NCBI RefSeq assembly: GCF_004210375.1
Contig: NC_134829.1
Location: 59,016,107 to 59,080,106, forward strand
Direction of reading: 5' to 3'
From: Tachypleus tridentatus
Lineage: Eukaryota; Arthropoda; Merostomata; Xiphosura; Limulidae
DNA length: 64,000 bases
The notes under the pieces were generated by a model. The model had not been told where the DNA came from. It made no database searches and was given only the letters and a program-made list of their open reading frames with translations. Of this stretch, positions 11,957-22,711 are shown one piece after another (the stretch's first letter is position 1; the number at the start of each line of letters is the position of its first letter). Position numbers and translations under genes: made by a program.

Positions 11957-12237
11957 GGGCCTGGCATGGCCAAGCGCGTAAGGCGTGCGATTCTTAATCC
12001 GAGGGTCGCGGGTTCGCGCCCGCGTCGCGCTAAACATGCTCGCCCTTCCAACCGTGGGGGTATATATATATGTGACGGTCAATCCCACTATTCGTTGGTA
12101 AAAGAGTAGCCCAAGAGTTGGCGGTGGGTGGTGATGACTAGCTGCCTTCCCTCTAGTCTTACACTGCTAAATTAGGGACGGCTAGACAGATAGCCCCCGA
12201 GTAGCTTTGTGCGAAATTTCAAAATAAACAAACAAAC
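11957..12237 (+). repeat. SINE, full length; left neighbour of block RA
   Basis: Starts GGGCCTGGCATGGCC and ends in AAACAAACAAACAAG, where block RA begins. In the duplicate at 18,840 the sequence diverges exactly where this SINE starts (after CCCTTCAGTTTG), so the duplication boundary and this SINE coincide. Confidence 0.85.
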
Positions 12238-13205
12238 AAGGTATTTATGTACACCATACAATATATTGTAGAAAAATATCATTTTTCATAATGAAAATAA
12301 CAAATCAAACAAGAAATTCTTAGAAATAAAGTTTTCTCCCATTTTATTTTTCTTTACCTTAGGTACTTTTTCTCATTTCTCCACAAATGTATAATTCACA
12401 GTAGACAAAAAAATCAAGGTTAACAGAATGTTCTCGCGCTTTCGTGAAGTACATTTTTTCAGTTGATTAACACAAAATCGGAGTTCGATTATTTAATCTA
12501 TCGTTTCTTTATTCACTAAGACAGCACGTCCTGGTGTTAGCGTACCTTGAGAGTTTATTTTTTGCATCCCGCTGTTAAACAATTTCTCTCACACTTTAGG
12601 AAAATGGATTCGCTACAAGAGAGACAGTAAAATTCCAATATTTGTAAAACAGTTGACAATGAATACCTTTTTCTAGCTGTCTTTTCTCTAGTTCAAAATA
12701 CAAAACTGCTGAGCTTACAAAGTACTTGCTCAGTTTTACGCTAAAATTATGAAAGAAACAAAAATACCTTCACTTCGTTTTTATGAGCCTAAAAACACAC
12801 ACCTAAGATTATTTATTATACTTTTCGTGGTGACACCTTTGTATTTTATGCTTCATCAATCACTTCAAAAAGAATCATTCGAGGTTATTTCACCTTATTT
12901 ATAAGAGAGCTTCTCTTTTCATTAAGGACATTTTTTATAAACTAAATTATGACAGCGATATAATTTAGGAGTGTCTTTGAGATCTTATGAACATGATAAT
13001 CCATGTTAAAAACTGTGTATAACAATCGATTCTGCACATTAAGCTCTAATCTAACTGTAATTAATATACTCACAAGCGTAAATAACAATAAATATCTATT
13101 TTCCTTAACTCCTTCAGCACCTTTATTTTGTACAATGTGTAAGCAAAGTTCATCGTTTTTCTATCATCTTAATGACGAGAAAAACCACTTGTAGATGACA
13201 TATAT

Positions 13206-14643
13206 ACACTGCTAGCCAAACTCTTATGGCCAATGAACATAAAGAGAAAATATGCATTTTGCGTTGTTAGACTGAACCACTTATTTGAGTAGAGCTTCGA
13301 AAGATGGAAATAAGAAAAGGAAAAAAAAAAAAATTTTTAGCATTTAGTAGGGAAAATGTGAAAACTATGAAATAAGCCTAAATACTATCTGGTCAAATGT
13401 TTAAGACCATACCAAAAAGTAGTCCTAAACAGGATAGAAAATGCCCAACAAGAAGTCTCAGTAGTGAGTTGCACGGCTGTCAATGCGAATAACTTCAAAC
13501 ATTCGCTTTGGCATGATTAACAGAAACGTTTGCAGAAGGCTGACTGGAATGTTATTCCAAGTGGTGAAGATGACTTTACGAAGATCATGCACTGTTTGAA
13601 ATTGACGTCCATTTCTATAGACTTCCTTTGCCATACACCCCAAACATTTTCATTGGGGTTCAGTTTTGACGAACACGCTGAATGGTCCAAAAGAAACATG
13701 TTATTCGCCATGAAAAAGTTCTTTGTCCTGCGGGTATTGTGGATTTCAACGTTGTCCTGCTGAAAGATCCAGTCATTTTCACACAAGCGAGGGTATTCAG
13801 TCAATAAGAATGACTGCCAATATCGCCAACTGCTGTTTGACGCCCCTGTATAACCTGAAGCTCCATTGTTTCATGGAAGGAGAAAGCACCCCAGATCATA
13901 ATGGAAGCTCCTTCACTGTGTCGTGTAGAAAATGTCTTCGGTGAGATATCCTTGTAGTGCCAATAACGTTTGAAGCCATCTGGACCATCCAGGTTAAATT
14001 TTTTCTCATTAGAGAACAAAACCTTTGCCCACTTTTCTACGTCCCATGTTTCGTGCTTCTCAGCAAAGTTTAAAAGAGCTGTTTTGTGGTGTGGAAGGAG
14101 GCGTGTCCTTTAAACACGTTTACGTTTTCTAAAGCCTTTCTCTTGTAAATGCCGTCTTATTGTTTTTGAGCTGCATTCTGCGTTCGATAGGGCCTTAATC
14201 TGGTTCTTCGATTGGCTGGTGTTATCTTACCGCACAACCCGTCGAATCCTACTGTTCAACGTAAGCGAAATTTTTTTTGGTCGACCGCTTGAAATTCTCG
14301 TTCCGGTCAAGGTCTTTTAAGATATTTGCAACAGTAGTTTTACTACGTTCAATCTCACCAGCAATGACACGTTGAGAGAGACCTTGCTTTAGCAGCTTGA
14401 CAATTCTGCCACTTTCACACTATGACAAGTTTTCAGCCTTTGCCATATATTTTCCTCAATGTAACACAGGAGATGTCAGTGAAAGATGTTGAGAACGCTA
14501 ATGCTTGAACACAAATGATTAAATTTCCTTACGTGTTCACCTATTAACGCTTCGTTTGAGTATGGTAATAAAGTTGTGTTTTTTATTTTCCCTTTTATTA
14601 TTTTCATCTTTCGAAGCTCTTCTCAAATGAGTGGTTGAGTCTA
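13206..14643 (-). mobile_element. Tc1-like DNA transposon remnant in RA
   Basis: Minus-strand fragments in several frames spell a Tc1 transposase. The N-terminal HTH (SQR.IAGEIERSKTTV; 14.3-14.45 kb) comes first, followed by [44 protein letters not shown] with the second catalytic Asp, and NPNENVWG with the third acidic residue (DD34E type). The first Asp is lost (FSNEKKF for FSDEKKF), and stops and frameshifts break the gene. A long terminal inverted repeat is partly visible: TTAGACTGAACCACTTATTT at 13,268 pairs with the reverse of 14,620-14,643. The outer left end CACTGCTAGCC (13,208) has no right partner, because the right end is cut by Penelope-like sequence. Confidence 0.8.
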
Positions 14644-15000
14644 AAAACAGAATACAAAAAATGACCTTCACACGTTTTCGAAAACTTCAAATCAAATAAA
14701 AACAATATAACCATAAAAAACACCCAATTACTAAACAAAAAAATCAACATAAACAAACTCAAAATCAAAGAAGCATTACTTATACAACAACTCAAGCCCA
14801 AAATAAACATCAAACATCTAAGCACGCCCTCTATATTCCTTCTCTCAATTACACAACCCTCTTCAAACATGTGGTCAGCTATCAGTCACTTACCTCTTTC
14901 TTTCTTTGTGAGCTTGACGACGATCGAAGAAGGTCGAAACGTTGTTCGTTTCTCTTCTTATAAGTTTTCGTAACACATACAAGCAGTTTTTAAATATATA
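14644..15000 (+). mobile_element. Penelope-like element 3' fragment (GIY-YIG C-terminus) in RA
   Basis: The plus-strand reading contains NKLKIKEALLIQQLKPKINI, resembling the end of the GIY-YIG endonuclease domain of Penelope-like retroelements (KLKI.EAL.I....P.LN). A stop at the start of the fragment (AAATGACC) shows decay. Downstream at 14,913-14,940 is a hammerhead-like core (see findings). Copies at 31,980 and 55,990. Confidence 0.55.
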
Positions 15001-15472
15001 CATTTTTCTATGAGATCATTTTTGTTAATCATTTCACCTGTGATTATTAAAAAATTTACTAACAATTATTTGGTGCTTGTTAAAACAAAACAGATCTCAT
15101 TATCCGTTACACAGATATTTGTGTGTTCAACGTGTTTTATATGTTTTTCAGCAGTTTGGTTAATTTATATTTGTGATTAAGGTTAGAAAAAAAGGATTGG
15201 TACAGTTTTCCATGATGATAATCGCTTCCTGTAGGCGGACTGTTGGTGTGACTTTTAAACATAACAACATTTACGAGTTTAAAACACCTGATAGCAACAA
15301 ATATTTTTAAATCTTCCATATTAAAAAAGTTGTATCCATTTTAATACAAAAAAAACAGTTTTCCTTCCTTGTTATAACCACGGCAGCCTGAGTCACCTAG
15401 CAGGAAACATACAGAGCAATGGACTAATAAAATGGACAATTTTGTCAAAGAGTTGACATTGATGGTGTCTGT

Positions 15473-15832
15473 TTGCAATATAACACATTCACACAGCTGA
15501 ACAGGGCAGATATCCATTGGCATCTTATGGGTTTATCTTTACTATTTTCGATAGAGCTGATATCCTACAAAGCTATGTGCAGCAAGAGTTGTAAGACCTG
15601 TGGGTATCAAATAATATTACTGTTTCCGGAGGTGTTTAGATTCGTATGCTGCAGTCATGTATATATTTGTATGGCTCTTATAATTGTGGTAAACTTTATA
15701 TCCACAACTCATAAAACACCCACAGATAAAGTACTTATACATCTTTGTAAAATAGATACGATCCGTCAGACACCTAGAGATTTTTGGAAGAAAACAGTAG
15801 CGTATTTTGGAAAGCACTTAGTTTTCTGTTGA
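15473..15832 (+). other. 119-codon ORF retained in RA, RB and RC; probably not a gene
   Basis: The same-length ORF occurs at 32,806-33,165 and 56,811-57,170. RB and RC are identical here. RA differs at about eight amino acids and about five silent sites, roughly what neutral drift would give. It has no recognisable domain; one hydrophobic patch lies around VYICMALIIVVNF. Confidence 0.2.
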
Positions 15833-15844
15833 ATTTTTTTTTTT

Positions 15845-16040
15845 AATTTCGCTCAAAACTGCTTAATTGTTATCTGCGATAGATGTCCCTAATTTTGCAG
15901 TGTTAGACTAGAAGAAAGGCAGCTAGTCATCACCACTCGCCGCCAACTCTTGGGTTACTCTTTACCAACATTTTACCAAGATTGACCGTCATATTATAAC
16001 GGTGGTACGGCTGAAAGGTTGAGCATGTTTAGTGTCACCG
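15845..16040 (-). repeat. SINE, head deleted (RA)
   Basis: Core and tail on the minus strand. The copy ends at GTGTCACCG, exactly where RA's internal deletion begins; RB (33,175-33,427) retains the tRNA-like head. Confidence 0.8.
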
Positions 16041-16509
16041 AAATATCTTTCTTCATGTGAGATACTATATTCATGTATCTTCTTTCATACGAGATACTAT
16101 ATTGATACATCCGCCTTCATGTGAGATACTACATTTAATGGTGTGAAATAATGAAATATTATGACTGAATACACTTAGCTGAGGAATAGAGGCAATTATT
16201 TATTGCTGAAACATGAGAGTACTGTTAAACTTATATCTGTAGGTAGATTCAGTTTCAATAAATAAAGGCGCAACCCAATATCTCTAGCTTATGTAATAAT
16301 GTGAGAGAAAGACCTCGACAGAGAATTAAGAGAGAAACTTATATCCTGTTAAAGAAAAAATGTTCGGTGTGATTTAATGATTAGAATGTTATATTTTGTA
16401 TTAGAGGGTCTATGTTGGCATCTGATGACAAACAAGCAAACAATTTATTACACATCGCATTTAAGAGCTACGAGTGTATTATTGTGTGTGATTCTTTTTT
16501 CTTTTTTTT

Positions 16510-16747
16510 AATTTTGCGTAAACGTACATGCGGCTATCTATGCTAGCCGTCTCTAATTTAGCAGTACAGGGAAGGTGGCGACTCATCACCTCTCACAGAC
16601 AACACTTGTGCCAACGAATAGTGAAATTGGTCACACATTATAACGCCCCCAAGGCTGAAAGGGTAAGCATGTTTGATGGGACGGGGATTCGAATCCGCGA
16701 TACTTAGATTACGAGTCGATCGCCTTAACCACCTGGTCAGGCCAGGA
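16510..16747 (-). repeat. SINE (RA copy of the one at 1,145)
   Basis: Same insertion as in R0, RB and RC, with the head ending CCACCTGGTCAGGCCAGG and the anticodon-arm-like ATTACGAGTCGATCGCC. Confidence 0.8.
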
Positions 16748-17339
16748 CCACTTGGGGTACCACAATTGATAGTGGAGGAAGCTATATACTGACTGTCTGC
16801 CTTCCCTTGTGGAAAGTTTCAGCTTTAAGATAACGTAAATCAAACAGTAATTCATGCAATCTAATCTTTATTGATAGATATATTTGACTCTTGAACTACT
16901 ATTGTTTGACTGTCACTCTTATAGCATGCCAACACAGCACCAAAGTGCAGGGCATTATTTCGTTTAGTAGTAACTGGACTTAACCAAGAACCCTCAGTCC
17001 CATAGTCTGGATTACTGGTAGTTCGCTTTCATTTAGATACTCCAGGCAATACAATTCTTTCATCTCAACAACATAGTTCATAGAGATATTAAAAGTTACA
17101 ACATTTTATTTGGGAAAGATTGGACCATAAAATTAGATAAGTGCTTAAACATATAATGACTTAGTGAACACAAGCATTTCTAAGTATTTTAGCTTGTCTC
17201 TAATAATTTGATGTTAACATAGATTACTTGACAACATATATATATTATTCGTATGTTGACTGGCAGTTATTTACAAGTTATTTATGTTTTCTTTTTATCT
17301 CACATGGTCACTTTATTTTTGTTTCTTTCCATCATATAG

Positions 17340-17535
17340 CTGTTTCGGAAAAAGTGCTCAGCTCTCCCCAAAACAAATTAAGCGAACATCATTGGTCGAA
17401 ACTCGTCACTGGATAGCTCCAGAGTTAAAAAGAAGGATAGAGTATGGACCTGAGGTTAAAATTTGGTCCCTTGGTATAACAGCCATTGAAATGGTCAATG
17501 GTCAACCTCCTTATCATTAGGAAAATAGTGACATG
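17340..17535 (+). pseudogene. PAK-like kinase pseudogene copy 2, activation-loop exon
   Basis: Same 196-bp exon as at 10,211, with the acceptor and GTAAAT donor kept. Here the APE codon is intact ([16 protein letters not shown]) but the exon has a different stop: TAG at 17,518-17,520 after QPPYH, where copy 1 has GAG. The DFG aspartate is also absent (CFG), and the DIWS aspartate is Lys. The two copies thus share the lost catalytic residues but carry independent stops: inactivation preceded the duplication and decay continued after it. The following kinase exon is deleted. Confidence 0.75.
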
Positions 17536-18171
17536 GTAAATATTAGTAACTAGTAATTACAGCCAATATCCAAGTTCTTAAAAGCTACATATTTATACTT
17601 TAAAACACAATCGTACGCTTTGTCGAGAATGTTTGTTACCAACTACAGGGAATAGCTATAATAAAGACAAAAACAAGACTTCACATTATTCAAACATGAA
17701 GATGTATTCAAGATAATGATGAACAGTTGAACGATCAAGCAACAATGAACATTTGTGAAAACTGTATACAGTAACAAACAATTAATTATTGAATGTACAT
17801 GTTATATTATTATATTTCAACTTCTTAAACTATAGTATTTTCTGCAATAGTATCACTACCATTTTGTTAACCCTCCTATAAATAAACACTAACACACTAG
17901 ATAATTCACCCGTGTTATTTAACTGGTATAAAATATACCTCTAGTAATATTTAGACATTATTACGAAAGATTATCCAAATATTTGTACACACTGTTAAGT
18001 TAGGTTATTGATTTAGTCATTTAGTCATAATTAGAACGACAAAGAAAATCGTTAGAATGAATGGAAACAGTTTCTTCAATGTGAGCTTTTACCCCATTTT
18101 GAAGAGTATGGTTTGTTTAACGTGTAAAAATTGCAAGTAACCCTGTACTTTGCACTATGAAACCCCTACTA

Positions 18172-18352
18172 TGCGGTTTCGCGTCCGCATTGCGCTAAAC
18201 ATGCTCGCCCTCCCAGCCGTTGGGGCATTATAATGTGACGGTTAATCCCACTATTCGTTGGTAAAAGAGTAGCCCAAGAGTTGGCAGTGTGTGGTGATGA
18301 CTAGCTGCCTTCTCTCTAGTCTTACACTACTAAATTAGGGACGACTCGGTGC
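18172..18352 (+). repeat. SINE, 5'-truncated (duplicate of 11,288)
   Basis: Same truncation point and same following sequence (GGTGCAGTGGGCTAACAACC) as the copy in the kinase segment at 11.3 kb. Confidence 0.75.
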
Positions 18353-18877
18353 AGTGGGCTAACAACCTACTCACTTAAATACCTTTTGAGAATCCGCAAG
18401 TGATTGCGGCTCTTTGTTCCTTGATGGAATCGAGTGGTGAATGAATGATGAATGATATACGATATATAGTTGTCACTTACACAGACGGACTCTTTTATTA
18501 TTCTAGATATAACAGACATATCAGATGCGTAAGGTAGTGTTTTGATGTATAAAATAATAGAAACATAATTAGAGTTATACCAATAAAACGGCCTGGTTTA
18601 ATAATGTGGTTATGTCCTTTGATTTTATTCGATCAACAACTCCTTTATAGTACAAATGGTAGGAAAGGCAAAAGCAAATGAGTTGAAATTAAAATAAATA
18701 AATAAACACCGTATCGCTGTATCTGTTAACTAATGTAAAACTTTTCCAGTAATCTGTATTGAGTAACCTCTCCTCAAACATTTAGATTTTTTTTATGAGG
18801 ATGGTGTTGACGAATAACCGTCTTCCCTTCAGTTTGTCACCAGAAAAGTAGGAACAGCTAGAGCAAATAGGTCTTGC

Positions 18878-19145
18878 TTAGATTTGTGGTTAGGGCACTC
18901 AACTTGTAATCTGACGATCACGGGTTCGAATTTCCGCCACACCGAAAATGCTCGCCCTTTCAGCCGTGTGAGCGTCATAATGTGACGGTCAATCCCACTG
19001 TTCGTTGGTAAAAAAGTAGCCCAAGAGTTGGCGGTGGGTGGTGACGACAAGCTGCCTTCCCTCTAGTCTTACACTTCTAAATTAGAGACGACTAGCACAA
19101 ATAGCCTTCTAGTAGCTTTGTGCGAAATTCAAAAACAAAAACAAA
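18878..19145 (+). repeat. SINE, variant head
   Basis: The head reads GTGGTTAGGGCACTCAACTT and GGGTTCGAATTTCCGCCACACCG, a different subfamily from the CGCGCCCGCG type. The core and AAACAAAAACAAAC tail are standard. It sits between the kinase duplicate and the Ig exon. Confidence 0.8.
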
Positions 19146-19758
19146 CTAATGAAATCTTATTAGTTTTGAAGAACAGAATATTTGATAGAGTTAATTGTAG
19201 TTATTAATCCCTATATAACACCATGGAATGCAGTATTTGTCACATAAGTTATATATTCGAATATTCTTTAACTGATTTTTTTAAAATTTAAATATGGTTA
19301 CAATGTTTATACATTTATAACTACTCAATTATAATTTATATGTGTCATGAGAGATCTGTTAGCAGTCTTATTGTGGTTGATATCATAAATACCGACAAGA
19401 CTTGTATTATCAAAAGAAATTGCAAAGCAAAACTTCGAATAAATTTTATTTGCTTTAACTAAATTACAAATTGAAATCTTAGGCAAGTGTTGTTATTGTT
19501 TATTAAATCTAAATTACTTGAGTTGGTACTGCATAACATAAACATGACTATAATTTCTCACTTCAACCAATAACAGAAAACAATACACTTTGAAATCACC
19601 AATCATTATTGTTAGTACAACTTTTTCCACCTAACAATGCCACTTCAGTTCATGACGTCATTCAAACAAGAATTCTTTGTAAGCATAGTAACACTGATAT
19701 TTCACATAGAAACAATACAGAAAGTGACTTACAAAGCGTACAGTTCAGAGAGATATCA

Positions 19759-20060
19759 ATGGCTAATTACACTCAATTATTTTATATTTTCGGTAGTTTC
19801 CTGCTTGTTTCAGGTTTTAAATTCGTCTACGAAACTGAACGTGGTTCTACTCTTACATTAATATGTTCAAACCAAGCTTATAAAAGAGGGAGAGAAGAAC
19901 CAGTTATTTGGTACTCAAATCGCAATGAACTAGTTACTAATAATGAAAGAACGCAAATAAAATACGGTGGCAAATTAGTGCTAACCGACGTGCAATTTGT
20001 AGACGCGGGAATTTACACATGCAAAAAATCGTGAAGGTGATTACAAACATGATGTCAGAG
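19759..20060 (+). CDS. Ig-CRD receptor (segment A), exon 1: signal peptide and Ig domain
   Basis: ATG at 19,759 (MANYTQ) is followed by a hydrophobic signal-peptide core (LFYIFGSFLLVSG), which is why I prefer it to the upstream in-frame ATG at 19,609. An Ig domain follows: LTLICSN (first Cys), EPVIWYSN (core Trp), GGKLVLTDVQFVDAGIYTC (the D.G.Y.C signature with the second Cys). The frame hits a stop at 20,032-20,034 because of six A's at 20,023-20,028. With five A's it continues KNREGDYKHDVR to a donor GTAAAT at 20,061 in phase 1. That is exactly the phase of the next CRD exon at 22,072. The break is either a +1 sequencing error or a true frameshift. Predicted product: extracellular part of a type I membrane protein. 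Confidence 0.6.
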
Positions 20061-20536
20061 GTAAATTCAAAGTTTTTTTGTAGACCATATTTTTATTTAT
20101 TAAACAATAGTAATTTAACAGAAATAACATCTAAATCTGAATCGTCCATCTTGCTTTTAAATTTCTTTCAGCCATTACCTTTTCGTTTGATATTTCACCA
20201 TGTGTATTGATTATAAAAATAATTGCCTGTGTATACGTAAGATTACACTATGTAACAAAATTTTTACTTTTTCTTGTTCTTGGGGACAAACTGTTATGTC
20301 CTAATTGCTTATGCCTAAAGTAAATGGAAAAGGCCTGTTCTGTTCAAACTTTGCTTTTGTGACTTGGGTGCGTGTACAACGAAAACATGATAGGGGAATA
20401 TATTTGGGGCTGACACTTGAAAGGATTTATATATTTCAGTCACAAATCTCGAAAAGTACTTCTAAACATCTTTGTATAAATTAAGTACAAGTACATGTAA
20501 ATCTTGATTCATATGTTGTTTTATTCAGACATTATG

Positions 20537-20818
20537 GGGCCTGGCATGGCCTAGCGCGTTAAGGCGTGCGCTTCGTAATCTGAGGGTCGCGGGTTCGCGC
20601 CCGAGTCGCATAAACATGCTCGCCCTCCCAGCCGTGGGGGCGTTATAATGTGACGGTCAATCCCACTATTCTTTGGTAAAAGAGTAGCCCAAGAGTTGGC
20701 GGTGGGTGGTGATGACTAGCTGCCTTCCCTCTAGTCTTACACTGCTAAATTAGGGACGGCTAGCACAGATAGCCCTCGAGTTGCTTTGTGCGAAGTTCCA
20801 AAAACAAAACCAAACCAG
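20537..20818 (+). repeat. SINE in the intron after the Ig exon
   Basis: GGGCCTGGCATGGCC head, full core, tail AAAACAAAACCAAACC. Same strand as the gene. Confidence 0.85.
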
Positions 20819-22071
20819 ACATTATGTAAATGTGCCCGTTTCTACACGTGTATTGACTACAAAATTATTTATATTGCCCATGTAGACATAAGATTATAAT
20901 GACAATAGTATCACTTTTAACTTAATTATTTCGCAATAAAAATTTCATATTATGTGTTACTTATTTGTAAACAACCAAGCGGGATGTTCATACGAAGAAA
21001 AATGAAAATTAATTCTGTCATTAATTATCGTTTGTAAAGCATTTGAAATTAGTTTAATTGTCATTAAAAATTCGATAACCAATATTTTATCAATCTTACT
21101 ATATGTTTGTGATATTTATTTGTAAGTCACGGTAGAACAAAATTTATCAGAACTACTTTATGACATTGCTTAACATTTCGTAAATGGTGTGATGTAACCG
21201 AAAATTGGTTGCTATTGGGAAAGGTTTGTAACAGACCTTTCCAATGTAAATTTTTATATGCCCAAATATGAAAATATATTCAAATGAGAATTTAAATTTT
21301 TCGAAACAAAGATATTTGTACTTAAGAGCATCGAAAAAATAATTTTGGTTCGCCAGAACAGTTCATAAAAAGACGTGCAACAAGTCGTTCGAACACAAAT
21401 GTCAGGATAAAAAACGCTGAAGTGTCCCAGGCGACAGTACGTAAAAAATATCCCAGTCTTCTAACCGCTGAGTAATTAGATAGATATGCATGTTATTGTA
21501 CACACACACACTTACCAGTCACGTCACTGATGTAGTAATTATAGATTTCTTTGTGATCAGAGACCAGATGCATTTCATGCAACTTCTGCATTATAAGGAT
21601 ATTATTTGATATTTTGTTTTTGCAAGACACAATCATATACTGATACATTTTACCAACGTAATATTCCCAAAAGAACCTGTATTTTCATAACTGATATTAA
21701 CATAAACAATGACAACAGTTTAACGTTTAACTGTGACAAATAAGAATTTTACAAGGGAAACACCAACAGAAATCAAATGTACCAATAAAAAAAGATCGTG
21801 TGTAATTTCATAAATTTCCAAGTTTGTGTGATTAGTTTCATTAGATAACTCCATTAAGAAGTACATAAATAAACGAAAGTCTACTGTTAAGAAACTGTTT
21901 TGACACGTTTTATTTTTCTAACGATAGGTAACATTTATGTTGTTATTTTACAGAGTGAGTCATAATTAATATTATAACTAGTGCGTCGTGCTCATTGTGA
22001 AAAACCTCAAAATTCCAACGGTGACACAAAACGTGCTAACAAAAATATTAACGCTCTGTTGTTTTCCACAG
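20819..22071. other. Intron of the Ig-CRD gene; paralogous to 4,248-6,280
   Basis: From AACAAAATTTATCAGAAC (21,129) onward it aligns with 4,262-4,505 and again with about 5,896-6,280, apart from the LINE inserted in segment 0. No exon is recognised inside. Confidence 0.6.
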
Positions 22072-22134
22072 TGTATGTTCCAGCCGAGAATCTCAACTGT
22101 ACTCGGGGATACCGAAGAGATGCTGACAGGTGTT
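22072..22134 (+). CDS. Ig-CRD receptor (segment A), exon 2
   Basis: A 63-bp phase 1-1 exon: acceptor TTTTCCACAG, donor GTAAGT (consensus). It encodes YVPAENLNCTRGYRRDADRC. The split first codon (G from the Ig exon plus TG) reads Val, giving ...HDVR-V-YVPAEN.... Paralogue of 6,281-6,343; the differences are substitutions only. Confidence 0.65.
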
Positions 22135-22319
22135 GTAAGTATATATGACACTCAATTACTTTAAACTGTTCACATTAAACACAAATAGATGAATGACTTT
22201 TAAAATTATGGAATTTTGGTTAAACAAATACGTTTTTTTGACACTAAAGACGTTGTTAGAACAATAAAAATTAACACTGTGTAAATAAATGTTTAGCTAT
22301 GTACTTTTAACGCTTTTAG

Positions 22320-22482
22320 ATCCATGTCCTCCTGGACACTATGATAACGGATCCCAAACTCACTGCCTGCCGTGTCCAGGAGGGACTTACATGACATCTT
22401 TTTGCTGCTGACGCCTGTGTAGCTTGTCCTGCAGACAAAATTACTGATCAAGAAGGAGCTGATAATAAAGATCTTTGTAAAA
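22320..22482 (+). CDS. Ig-CRD receptor (segment A), exon 3: ephrin-receptor-like cysteine-rich domain (frameshifted)
   Basis: Same acceptor and donor (GTAATG) as the exon at 6,527, but 163 instead of 162 bp. A run of five T's near 22,398 has one extra base compared with segment 0, giving a stop after GTYMTSFCC. Without it the frame reads SFAADACVACPADKITDQEG and DNKDLCK. The CPPGHYDNG, CLPCPGGTY, CVAC and DLC cysteine pattern is intact. The extra base in a homopolymer could be a sequencing error; RNA reads would settle it. Confidence 0.6.
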
Positions 22483-22711
22483 GTAATGGAACAAAAGGGT
22501 TTTAAAGTTTTCTTTTATTGTTTCCTTAACATTTTAAAATGTTTATTTTGTTCAAACAGATTGTTATAATAAGACACTTCTTCATAACTTTCATGGTTTT
22601 TAATGCATTAAAAAGCTTTCCTTCAACTGGGAAATCCTACTACTCGTTTTTAAAGATGGACTGAAACATTTACGACAAATAGTATTGAATAGCTGTCTTA
22701 CCTCCAGTATA

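Larger units (their letters stand above)
12238..17027. repeat. Large duplicated block R, copy RA (internal deletion)
   Basis: 12,238-16,040 follows RB 29,577-33,372. Sequence then jumps to RB 36,751 (AAATATCTTTCTT), so about 3.4 kb is missing, with the left break inside a SINE at GTGTCACCG. The right end stops in AGTTCGCTT at 17,027, where the duplicated kinase segment starts. RA differs from RB by scattered substitutions and small indels, clearly more than RB differs from RC. Positions 12,238-13,200 hold no recognisable gene. Confidence 0.85.
17028..18840 (+). repeat. Segmental duplicate of 9,901-11,956 (kinase segment)
   Basis: 17,028 starts at CATTTAGATACTCCAGGCAA, equal to 9,901, and runs co-linear to 18,840, equal to 11,956. 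About 250 bp including a kinase exon are missing near 18,020. Divergence is a few substitutions per hundred bases by eye. Confidence 0.9.

Noticed and set aside
14604-14870. Minus-strand hydrophobic ORF (88 codons; also at 31,932)
   Set aside because: It is the antisense shadow of the Lys-rich Penelope-like fragment; AAA/AAT codons read backwards give Phe/Leu/Ile-rich peptides.
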